NCBI RefSeq assembly: GCF_030463535.1
Contig: NC_132887.1
Location: 21,346,943-21,410,942 of the forward strand
Length of the DNA: 64,000 nt
Direction of reading: 5' to 3'
From: Salminus brasiliensis
Taxonomy: Eukaryota > Chordata > Actinopteri > Characiformes > Bryconidae
Part shown: positions 1 through 16,286 of the stretch, piece after piece
Layout: each line of letters begins with the position of its first letter
How positions within the stretch are numbered: position 1 is the first letter of the stretch
Notes under the pieces: generated by a model
Databases searched by the model: none
Told to the model about the DNA's origin: nothing
What the model saw: only the letters and a program-made list of their open reading frames with translations
Translations under genes and position numbers: made by a program

Positions 1-3000
1 CATGGAGTCACGCTGTGTCACACAGTCCTCACTCGGGACTTCCTGCAGTGCTCTATGACTGTCCAGTAAGCGCTTTTTGTTGAACTTTGATGACACTTTA
101 GTCATCGGACAGATGGATGGAGGGATTCGATACTGGAAATTGTTGAATCAGGCTGCATTCAGTTTTATTTTTAGGTGATGTTTGTCTGGGCCAAAACCAA
201 AATGTCTGACAAATACATGAATAAATACAGATAAGCAATACATTGAGAGTAGAGCTGCACAATTATAACAGGATCATATTGATATCTGCAGATAATTGCT
301 TAAAAAAAAACAATAACAATCAAATAATATTTATATTAGAAACAGTAGAAACAGTTATTTGTGTTATTTGTTTTCTAGAAGATCAGAGTTTAATTGATGC
401 CATGTTTTATTAATTTTACTGCATTTGTAAAGCAAAAGTAAATATTATATAATAAAGATGCATATTAGTTTTTTTTAGTAAATATTGCTTTATCGTTTTG
501 ACATCAGCACATCAGATGGCTGACAATGGCTCACAATTCCCCCAAAATCCTAACTGTCAGTGTCCCCTCAAGGTTCTCCTTGAAAAAAAAAAGCCAGCAT
601 TAACAGTCCCTATCAAGTACGTAGTACGTCTAATCAGTGCCTCATTAAAGAAAATGAAGCAGTGCAAGTTTACATGTTATGTTAACAATAGCTTTAATAT
701 CTTTCACATAATTAGGTCTTTGGGTCAGCTTTGAAAACCTGTGAAAAAAATCTGTGTTCTGCCTTTCGGTCGTATTGGTCTACCACTGTTGGTCAGAGGT
801 GGAAAGCATTTCCAGATATTCTTGTCCTCTGACTAGGCCAGTCGATCACAACATCAGATTAGTGGATGTTCCCTCCTTACTTTGCTGAGAGATTACTTCC
901 GATTGGTCATCCTCTGGGTGTAGTGGAAAGCAAGCCTTTCTGTAAACAGTTTGATTTGGTTTGCTCTGCTTACTGAGGAGATAGGCTGTTACAATGGTTT
1001 TGACTGCTCAAAACCATTGCACAACTTGCACAACTCCTAAAGCTACAATTTTCCCCACATGTAGTCATGTAAGTAAATCTCAATCATTTGAAGGAAATTT
1101 TGGCTGTTTTAAAGTAACTTTGTTCAAAAGTATATGTGATATTTAAAATGTGCATAAATCTTCAGCCTATGTTATGTTATTATTGTTGAGATGGTCTGAA
1201 TGTGATTTTGCACTCAGGGTGGCTGAGGCGCTGCTTCCTGGTACTGAATTTCACCGCTACAGGAGAGATGGTCAGATCCTTGTGAGGTCTTCTTCGCAGT
1301 ACTCCGTTCATGATGACGTGTCCCAGCATCTGGATTTCGGTGAGGGAATATCGAGTACTGAGTGATCTGTTTTGTACAGACTTTTACCCAGTTGTTCCAT
1401 TAAAACTGTTAAACACAATCAAAGATAACATTAACACCACTGACTTAAGGTACATTAGAAGATTATCTCAATTCAGTGGCAACTGTCAAGGTGTGGGATA
1501 ATTTAGCTGATGTTGGAAGCAGGAAAAATGGGCAAGCAATGGCTAGATGACTGGGTCAGAACATCTACAAAAACATCTGACAGGTCTTGTGGGGTGTTCC
1601 TCGTATGCAGTCTGACTGGTTGATGTGCATGGGGGGTGAATGCTAGTCTGCCTGGTCTGATCCCACAGCATTAACAAAGTTAATGCTGACCGTGTCTTGC
1701 GGAGTTCATGCCTAGATGGGTCAGTGCTGGTTTGGCAGCACAAGGGAGACCTATACAATATTATGCCGGTGGTTTTGGTGTTATGGCTGAATGGTGTATG
1801 TTGTATATGTGCTGGTGTTGTCAGTGTCACCAAGTGTACTGACATATTTCTTGTCATTTGGTAAATAAAAGCTTTTTTGCTTTCCCCCCACAGTTGGTGG
1901 TGTGCTGCGTTTTCCACCTAAAGGAAAAGAGATCAGTAAGAGCTGGGTGGGATCAAAACAATCAGCAAAGGGAATTCACTTGGGTGTGACCCCGGCAACC
2001 CTCAGGACTCGCTACAACCTGACTGCGACAGATGTTGGGACTGCTGCTAACAACAGCCAGGCTGTGGCACAGGTATCAAGGGTTGTGCATGAAAACAGAT
2101 TGTATACATTAATGGAAACCTAATTATTCCATGTTTTTTATTTTTTATTTAATTTTTTTATTAATACTTCCTCACAAAGTGTTTCATTGTATTTAGAAAT
2201 ATCAGATTCACCACACTGTTTCATTACAAAGAGAGCACAGGTAGTGCTGGTTAATTGGATTTTAATGCACTATGTGTCAATAAAAATTGTACTCGCAGGC
2301 TGTGACCAAAATGGAACCCTATTTACGTTTTGGGGCACTATTGATTACATCTGCTATGTCTGAATCGTAAAGTGGAATTTAAACTTGATTTAGAGGGCAC
2401 CACAATCTCCCACAATGCACTCATAATTTTAGTGAAAAACATAGCTCACTACATCAGCTGAATGTAGACCAAAATGCATTTTGAGTGTCTTGTTACTAAG
2501 CACCTGACAGTGGAACAAAAAAGAGCCAACATCATTTGTTAATTGGAGGCTTATATTTCGAGGCAACAACACAGTCTGGTTATTGCATAAACAGCACAAT
2601 ATTTATACTGATTCAGAATTCGGTTCATGTGTGTACAGAGCTTTAAACGCTGCTCAGCCACTCGCCTGTTTATTTACTGGCTTTTTTATTATAAGGAAGT
2701 GTCTGAATTCATTTGTGCTTCTAAACTAAATGGTCCCTCCCTATATACACCAATGCTAATGAGGGAGTAGGGATTCATTTGTTCACAGCCATAGTTTTTG
2801 ATAGTATTTTTCAATGCCCAACTGTCCAGTGTCAGAATACATATTCGGACATGGCATGTATTGTGAAAATTGTATTCCAAAATTGCAAATTAATGGGGTA
2901 ACCTTTTTCAGTTTAAAACATGACCCTGTGCATCATCATGTTTAGACCCAGTGTCTCAGTGTTAAGATGCTTACTATGTCAGTGTTGTTTTATTATATTT

Positions 3001-6000
3001 AAACATCACATCAGTAAAACGCTGTTCTAAGCTGTGCACTAAACCCTGCTGTGACCTTTCCCCTCGTATCGTGATAGTTCTTGGAGCAGTTCTACCACCC
3101 CGCGGACCTGGCTGAGTTCATGAGTTTATTTGCCAGAGGGTTCAAACATCTGACGGAAGTGGAGCGAGTGGTGGGCACCCAGGGGGGAGGGAAAGCTGGC
3201 CTGGAAGCCAGTTTGGATGTGGAGTACATCATGAGCACTGGAGCCAACATATCCACCTGGGTCTTCACCAACCCAGGTAGGAAGCCATTAAATCCGAATC
3301 GCTGCAGAAGCCTTGTGCATTTGAAGGCAGATGATCTAATTTACTGCTTTTTAAAGCTGGCTCTGATGGATTATTTAATAGAATGCTCTTTCCATGTTTA
3401 AATCAATTCCCTCCTGTGAACATATCAGCTTCTTCTTAACTCTGGCTAACTTACTCTGAAAGGAAACCTGATTAGAATTCGTTGTATGAACAGAAGCTTT
3501 AAATGGCATTAGAATATGGAGACATTATTTAATTTTTGATGTGCTCATTGTGCTTTACAGTTCCGCTGAACCAGTACCACTTAACAAATACCACCATTGT
3601 GCTTTACTGATATTAAGGGAGCATTTTGTTAATGTTTAGCTGGATTACCTGCTGTTTTAATGTGTATTTCATCACATAAAAATGCTTATTAGTTCTCTTT
3701 TACTTTTTTATCTCCTAATTTGTCATTATTTATTGTTTTGATCATTATGTATTCTTGAAGTTTTGCTGTTATTTGCACACATTAGAAAACACCTGAGGCA
3801 TTGTTATATATGTAAGTTGCTATAAAATAATAATGCTGTTAAATGGCCCATATTTTTCTTCCTAGAGTTCCACTAATGACATTTGTGGGATTTGATTTAC
3901 CAGAAACATTCATTCATCTTCTTATCCTCTTCTTCCTGGTCAGGGTCTAAGCCTACCCAGAATACTTAAACTATTTTTCAACTTCTCTGCGAGCTCTGCT
4001 TTTATTAGCTGGTTTACCACAGTGCATCGGCTAACGGGAGCAACCTAGTTTAGTATAATTTAGTTTTGAACCATAACAAGAACAATTTATTTTTGTAACG
4101 GTTTCCAAGTCTTACTGGATAGTGTTGCTGTCCTCTCAGTGTCCTCTCGTTGCAGTATGCAATTAGCTTTTTGACAAGATTATAGTCGGTCAGCTGGGTT
4201 AGCTTTTAGCCTAGCACCTTCTCTTCACTGGCTTGCCCATGACACAGTCCCCCTGCTTCCCATCACTGATTCTTGCAGTGGCTGCTTCCTCTAGTCAGCT
4301 CTACTCTCTTCTTGAGTTAGCCTAGAGTTAGCTGTTGGCCTCACTTCTATAGCCATTCTTCCATACTACTACTACTAGTAATAATAAGCTGTTGCTGACA
4401 TACCAGCTGTATTAATGTAAAATGAAGAGCTGATCTTCAGTGGGCAGATTTTTTTGTTTTGTTTTATATTTTATTTTATTTTTTTTAGGGCGTCACGAGT
4501 CGCAGGAGCCGTTCCTTCAGTGGATGCTTCTCCTCAGCAACATGTCAGCCATACCCTGGGTGCACACTATCAGCTACGGCGATGACGAGGACAGCCTCTC
4601 CGCTGCTTACATGAACCGCATCAATAATGAGTTCATGAAGGCTGGTGTTCGAGGCATCTCCATGCTTTTTGCCTCTGGTAACACAATTAAGCATATGTGA
4701 TGGCTTTATTAGAAATGGCATTTTATGGCTTTTAAATGTTTGCTCATTACTAAATCCTATTTGTGTTTTTATGAAGGCTGTGTTTGTGGTCTGTTAACAA
4801 GCTCCATTGGCACATATTCCAATGTTAAGTGTGTCATTCTCCATGCGTTGTTTTAATACAGGCGACAGTGGAGCTGGTTGCTGGCACAAGACCAAGGAAG
4901 AAAATGTGTTCAGGCCAAGCTTTCCTGCTTCCAGGTACCGTATTACAGATAACACCTCACCTTTTCTTTGTTTGTTTGTTTGCAAACACACCTTATGGAA
5001 CTCTCAGAGGGCTGGGTTAAACCAGGGGCAAGTAGTTTAATCAGGGTGGTTTGATCAAGGAAAACAGCAAGCTTTTACGCTGCAGAGGTTTTGCATGAAA
5101 CTCCTACTACTTTAGTAGCATACATAGGTGGCATTCATCTTTTCACTGCACTAAAAACAAGAACTGATACTGAAAGCTGTAGTAGAGCAATACCTTTTAC
5201 ATAACTGTGTCAGCTGGGTTCCTGGTTATGCTTGAACAATGTTTTATAACTGTAATACAATATCAACCTGTGTTGTCAAACTTCATGTTTACAGTCCATA
5301 CGTGACCACAGTGGGTGGGACTTCCTTCAAGAACCCCTTCAAAGTCAGCTATGAGGTCACAGACTACATCAGTGGGGGTGGCTTCAGTAATGTGTTTGCA
5401 ATGCCAGACTATCAGGTAAACCTTCACAGACACCAAGTTGGGCAATGAGGACCACCAAGCACTTTTTAAGAAGACTTGTACATCAACTCATTTATGCAGT
5501 TATCAGCCAATCATGTGGCAGAAGTGAAAAGCACAAAATCCTGCAGATACAGGTCAGCAGCTACAGGTAGTGTTCACATCAACCAACCACAGTTTGTGCC
5601 AGATAGGCTGGTCTTTGGGGATTTTCAGCACAACAACAGTCTATAGAATGGTGAAATAAGGAAAAAAAAACGTGTCAGTTCTGCAGACAGGATGACTGAG
5701 AGGGTACGCTAACTCAGATCACCACTCTGTACAATTGTGATGAGCTGAACCCTAAGACAGATGGGCTACATACAGCAGAAGCCAAAAAAACGGAAGCAAA
5801 AACTGGACAGTTGAAGACTAGTTTGGTCCGATGGATCTGAATTTCTGTTGAGTTACACAGATGGTGGGGTCAGAACTTGAATCTACCGTCCAGGTTGGTG
5901 GGGGTGGTGAAATGGTGTAGGGAATGTTTTCGGGGCACACTTTGAGCCCGGATAATACCTTGCAATCATTAGAGAATCATTAGAGCATTGTAGCCTATTT

Positions 6001-7386
6001 GAGTACTGGTGCTGACCATGTGCATCCCTTCATGGCCATAATTTACCCATCTTCTAATGGCTACTTCCACAGCATGATGATGATGACGACGATGATGATG
6101 CACTACGTCACAAAGCAAAAGCCATCCCCAGTCACTAGATCTGAATCCGTTTAGGATGTGGTAGAAAGGGAGTTTCAGAGCATGAAAAAATCTGTAGGAA
6201 TTGTGTGACCCAATTATGTCAACATAAACCAGAAGGAATGTTTTAAGCATCTGATTGGTGCCATGAAGACTAAAGGAGGCCCTACCCAGTATTAGTGCTC
6301 AGTGAGTGTATATAAAGAAAGATGGATATCTGGGAATATAATTTATCTGCATGGTTTTCTTGAAGGTGGACTGTTGCCTTTTTTTCAGTTCTCATTCTAA
6401 TGTTTAATTATCGTGTTAGCTTTAGGTCAAGAATAAGAAATTACAACCCATGGCTATAAACAAAATAAACAGAATAAGCTGTATTATCAAACATAACACT
6501 GTTTACATTCAGATTAAAAATTTGATGATCTGGTTTTGTGTTTGTTTTCTGAAGGTTAGCGCAGTGAACGCATTTTTGAAAGGCAAGCAGTCACTTCCTC
6601 CACAGTCCTACTTCAACACTAGCGGAAGAGCCTACCCAGACATGGCAGCTCTGTCGGACAATTACTGGGTGGTCACCAACCTGGTGCCCATCCCATGGGT
6701 ATCTGGAACCTCGGTTAGTGAAGAATGTGTTAGAAAAGATTGCATGTGTGCAGGCGTGTTTGTTTGCCTAAGAGCTGATTTCATCGTTTTTTTTTTTCCC
6801 TTAGGAATTCAGGTAGTAATTTAAGTCTGTGTGTCGTTTTTAGGCTTCCACTCCAGTGGTGGGTGGAATTCTCTCCCTTATTAATGACCATCGGTTCCTG
6901 AAAGGCCTTCCTTCCCTCGGTTTCCTCAACCCTCGACTGTACAAACTCCGAGGCACCGGACTTTTCGATGTAAGAGACGACTTATTATGCAAAGTGGTGG
7001 AACTACTTGTGGCAAGTTTTTAAAAAGCATTGCACCATCATGGAATAATTGTTAACCAACATGCTGCCTGCCAAACACTGTTACTTAACCAGCTCTACTG
7101 ATGATTAGCTATGTTGCTTGGCAGAAGAATTGTTCATTTGGATTTTTTTTATTCAATTATTTATTCAACAGTGATTTTACATAGTTGGTTAGGGGAGTGT
7201 GAAGCACAGGGCAAATCAGAGTAATGCAGCTTCTCATGTTCTTAGGTAACCGAGGGATGCCACCTGAGTTGTCTGGATGACAAGGTCGAAGGACAAGGCT
7301 TCTGCGCCGCCCCAGCATGGGATCCAGTGACTGGATGGGGAACACCTAATTACCCTGTCCTACTTGCTGCACTGGTAAAAGGCTAG
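1..7386 (+). CDS. tpp1: Tripeptidyl peptidase 1 (TPP1/CLN2), 5'-truncated by the window edge
   Basis: Lysosomal serine-carboxyl (sedolisin, S53) protease that removes tripeptides from protein N-termini. Coding exons: 1-65, 1218-1339, 1894-2072, 3078-3276, 4489-4677, 4862-4934, 5295-5415, 6555-6713, 6844-6969, 7246-7386. They join in one frame (1374 bases, 457 residues plus TAG); all internal boundaries are GT-AG and phases agree. About 105 N-terminal residues (signal peptide, early propeptide) lie outside. Catalytic Glu and Asp are in EASLD (exon 3078-3276), the oxyanion Asp in SGDSGAG (exon 4862-4934), and the nucleophile in SGTS at 6713, where an intron splits SGTS|AS. The calcium-site parts LFDV and WDPVTGWG are present. 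All five human N-glycosylation sequons and the disulphide cysteines I know are kept. The mature enzyme should begin near GIHLGVTP in exon 1894-2072. No disruption seen; it should be active. Orthologue versus fish duplicate is not decided. Confidence 0.96.
1505..1802 (+). mobile_element. Internally deleted Tc1/mariner-like transposon in a tpp1 intron
   Basis: The stretch resembles the start of a familiar fish Tc1-like element (a GGAAAAATGGGCAAGC-type start, then a helix-turn-helix region ending in a CTTGTGGGGTGTTCC-type segment), then jumps to the element's last codons and its terminal inverted repeat (GTTATGGCTGAATGGTGTAT). The middle of the transposase is missing, so it is non-autonomous. 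Family assignment rests on remembered repeat consensus, not on a search. Confidence 0.6.
5463..6315 (+). mobile_element. Degenerate Tc1-like transposon in a tpp1 intron
   Basis: The start (ATTTATGCAGTTATCAGCCAATC), the middle (GTGCCAGATAGGCTGGTC) and the transposase 3' part (TTTAGGATGTGGTAGAAAGG, a decayed 'LWDVVER'-type segment) match a common fish Tc1-like family ending in CAGTGAGTGTATA. Stops and frameshifts break the transposase throughout. It fills most of the intron between the exons ending at 5415 and starting at 6555. Related fragments are at 39250-39655, 62490-62705 and 63470-64000. Confidence 0.65.
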
Positions 7387-10207
7387 GCCACTGGTAGCGT
7401 AGTTCCAGTACACATCCAGCAGTTTTTCAAAAGATTTTTCCAAGGTTTTCGCTTCATACGTTACAATCATGTCTCAGATACAGATGTTTTAGGGTTTTAG
7501 TTAGAGATTGTCGGCCATTTAGGTTTTACTACATTTGAATGATTGTTTTAATGCCATTTTATTAGTTAACCATCTATTTGAAGGAAGTTTTAGGGTACTG
7601 TTGGTAATAAAAGATTAAGCTTCATTCTGGTGTGCTTTGTAGGCCTTAGCCTGTCAATCTGCTTTAAGGGCATTTTTTTTTAATGGCTGCAACACAGAAT
7701 CACCTTTTATTTTTCATGAACCCCCCCACACACACACACACACACTGAGGTAGGGGAATGTGATCATGTATTTTTTTTTTTTTTTATCTTCTCAGGCTGT
7801 TTGATTGTGATGAGATTGGTCTTCGAGTATATTGCACTAAACTGTGATGCACTGCAATATTGTATCGTGCTGCTCAGTTCATTTAGTAATAGAGCCTATC
7901 TAGACTAGATGACCTGGTGTTTCATTGATTACTTGTATGCTTTGAGTAATCATGCTGTACTGTAACATTCACCACAATTCTTATACAAGAATACCGTGCT
8001 ACCTGACTTGTTTCTCAGAGCTAATGGTTTACCAGGACCTAAAGTTAAATTACATTATTGAAACTCACTCCATTTTCACTTCTAGTTTGTACTAGATCCT
8101 ATCACAACCCACTTCTTACATTTACATGCTTTACTTTTGCTCTGTAGGGGGGAAAAGGAAACTTGGATGCAGATAGAAGTGGTTTTGTTTTTAAGAACTG
8201 TGTAATGTTGAGTTTTCCAGTTACATTACTAGAGGGCCATGAATGTGCTAAAGCTAAGGACATTTGGTGTGAAGTTACAGTAATTGGCATTTTTAATAAA
8301 ACAGTATTGGATAATTGATGCTTTCAGAAGGCCAGAATGTTTTTTAATGGATTTTCTCAGGGGATGTAAATGAAGTGTAAACTAATAAAATTTTGATAAA
8401 AATGTTCTTGCCTATTTTTATATTTTAATTTGCTGCACAAATCAAGGTCACTATTGGCCAGAAACCTGTGCATCATATATATGGGTTAGGTTCACCTACT
8501 TTAGGGCGGCCTTTTCAAAGCATTTTCATAGATGTGCCTGGCTATCTTCTGGATGAGTAAACGTATGTAAGTTTTTAATACTTTTGATCATCTTAAGAAT
8601 ATCTGATGTATCCACATGGAACAAATCAAATATCGAGATTTTGAATGCTTACATTGTTGAAGTAGCTGGAAAGGTGTGTGTATATAAGTTTAATTTGAAC
8701 TTCGCATGTACAGTGTGTAATAATATAAACATATTCAGTAGAAAATATTTTAAATATGAACAGAGTACAGTGCATGTGCTCTCTACTTACATCATGGATT
8801 TTGCACTATTCTGTACAAGTTACAGACCTTTGGAAAAATTACTATAAGCTTTTAACTATAAAATTACTAAGCTTAAGCACAGTTTACTGCTATTGAACAG
8901 CACAGAAATCCATGTCTAAATGTAACCCATCAATGTCTGTAAACAAACACTGACACCTGAGTGGGCAGCGACCTTATCACCTGGGAAGCATTTCTTTATG
9001 GAAATCACAATTTGAATGGATGCAATTTTCTAATCGCAGGAGCTGCAAGTTTTACAAGACACAAAAACCCAATACAAACAAACAGGTGAACTTCCTGCTG
9101 ATGACCAATCAGAAGCTACCAGTCATGCATAAGGTCTAGCCATGATGTCCCACCTTTGCTACCCAGGCTTTCAGAAAGAATCCATATGGGGAAAAAAAGC
9201 TTGCAAAGGCACACTAGCTTTGATATCACATAAGCTGAAGAGTAATAAGTTATCATGCCTTGTTATTCAACGTAGGCTTTTAATGTTTAAACACTTCATT
9301 TTATTTTTTTGTTGTAATCAAAATTAATCACACCCTTCGTTGCAATGGCAATATTGTGCAGGGAAGTCATAGTTAAATATTAGGTTGGGTGATGTGCTCC
9401 AGGATATCTCAGCTGTGGATACTGGCCCAGCAACCTTACTGTCCCAAGCCCACTTCTCTAATTTCTAGGCCATGGCTTAGATATAGAAAGTGTTGGTGTG
9501 TATGACATGTAAAAACAAAAAAACTATTTTTGTGCAGAGAGTGGTGCAACTTCAACTTGGATAAAATTGGTTTAATAGGTTAAACACAAATCTAACATTT
9601 CTATCTACATGATCTCAAAATATTTGTACAGAACAGTTATACAAAATGAGATACCTGTGGAGGATACCTCTCACAACTGGAAAAAGGTTTAATAGTATCT
9701 CCTTCTCCTTGAAGAAGAGCATTCACATATATCAAATCTCAGGGAAAAACATTTCAAGACAAAGGTAAATGTCTAAAAGTGTACAATATGCACACTTATA
9801 AGACAACTAAAAAAGCAATTATTTCTTTTGTGGACTCGTAACAGATACACAGATGGAAACAAATAATAATAATATAATAATAATTAGATTCTTTGGGCTC
9901 TGGAGATTGAATGTCTTGTCAGTGGATGAACATCCAGAAATGCACATCTTCAAAATAAGACATTTTCTGGAAGTAATGCAAATCAGTTCAGTTTGTACCA
10001 TAAGAAGTGTCATAAGGGCTAGTTGGGCGTCAGTTCATCATTCAAATACATACTTTGATAAAACATCAGTAGATACTCTCTTGCGCAAAAAACAAAATGG
10101 AAAAAAAAGGGGGAAAAAAAATCTACAAACAACACACAACGGGTGTTTTAAAGCATTGGGTGGTGCAGTCCAGGGTCCTTTTTGAAATGTTCCTCCATCT
10201 AGTCCAG
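7387..10207. other. Convergent interval between tpp1 and yy1 (3' UTRs and intergenic)
   Basis: No coding exon is seen here. The left part should be tpp1 3' UTR. The right part, up to 10207, should be the yy1 3' UTR read on the minus strand; a minus-strand AATAAA is at 9300-9305 (plus-strand TTTATT), which would give a UTR of about 0.9 kb. A CA microsatellite is at about 7724-7745 and a T-rich run at about 7770-7786. The short open frames here have no recognisable protein content. Confidence 0.6.
7606..7611 (+). other. Candidate tpp1 polyadenylation signal
   Basis: AATAAA lies 220 bases after the tpp1 stop and would give a short 3' UTR. Further AATAAA hexamers occur at 8295-8300 and 8384-8389, so longer 3' UTR forms are possible. 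The choice cannot be made from sequence alone. Confidence 0.4.
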
Positions 10208-14813
<4,606 letters not shown>

Positions 14814-15163
14814 ATGGGGAAGGCAGGTGGACGTGGGGACTTTGAATGGGTCTACGACGAGCAACCGCACACATGGAGAAGAAAGGAAATACTAGGTGAG
14901 TAAAACCGTCCGGGAGAAGCCATTGCCTAGAACCGAAGAGATAAACCCCGAGAGGTGTTTCAGATTATTCTAATAATAAAAAAAAAAAAGACTGGAGTTA
15001 CTTGAATATATTGTACTCGTCGTTTTAGACCAATCAGGTCTCGTCTTTTGGCCGTAATTGAATGTGAAAGTTGAGTCTCTCTCTCTCTCGAGACTTTGCT
15101 GAAGGCGCTTTTCCTGAAGTGCTGAGGTGCCTCATCAGATCAGACCTGAGCCGAGCTGTCAGC

Positions 15164-15203
<40 letters not shown>

Positions 15204-16254
15204 CTCAACGACTTTTACCTAAATGTTCACTTTAGAAACCCGAGAGACGAGAGGCAGACTGTGTGTCGCGTGTTTACTGTAAGTGAAGAGGTGCAGGACA
15301 GACTGTGACAGAGGTTCCCTCAGAGTAGTGATCCCACAGCGCTCGAGCATGGCGGTGGCGGTGGCGGTGGCGGTGGCAGTGGGAGTGGCAGTGGGAGTGT
15401 GTGCCCGGTGTGATGCCGGGACAACTCTGCTGGCGTTCCCTCAGCACGACAGAGCAGCCCACTGTTCTGCCAACTACGGTATATTTTATGATATACTGGC
15501 GTTAATAACTGATTAAAATCATAATCCTCAGTAGTCACAGTTTCAATCATTCCTAAAGTTCACTTATTCATCCTTCAGGTTATGAATGTTTCTACTGGCT
15601 CATTTTAGTGCACTTAAAAGTGAACAAGCCTTCTTAATTCAGGAAGTGCACTTGTCAGCATCATACACGTTTATTTATGGCTTTGAATTGAGCTAAAAGT
15701 ACAGGATTCATACTATAGTAATACTAATCTTACTATATCTTCTCAATGTTATTGTTTTCTACATGAAGGAACTTATATATTATATTATATTAAGTGTTTA
15801 ATAACATTTATGCATATTGAATTCTCTCTTCTCACTTTTTGATACAATGGGAACCTGGCAGTCGTGTCAGAATTTCATGATGACTGGACCAAATATATAT
15901 CTATATCTCCTCTTGTAAAGTTGGCATTTGGATATATATTTGAAGTAGGTGTTTTTTTTATGTGATATTGACAATATAAATTGCATTGAAATATGCACTG
16001 AGATGAGAATATGGTTCAAGTGAGCCTAATCAAAACCTTTTAGCTACCTTAATATCTGCTTACTATATGTTCTGGTTATTGTAGTTTTCAATATGGAAGA
16101 ACTTCAAGAATATTATGTAACATTTGTAGACTTGTATGTTGTTTCTGTCATGGAAAAAAAATCTTTTTGCTTTTTAATATATTGTGAATCTGGCAGGTGT
16201 GTCAGAATGTCATATTGACTGGACCAAAAAGAAAAAGAAAATGTGTGTGTGTGC

Positions 16255-16286
<32 letters not shown>

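Noticed and set aside
15283-15550. Val-Ala and Pro-Leu repeat peptides as an alternative degs2 exon
   Set aside because: Created by the hexanucleotide array; no splice phase joins them to degs2 exons.
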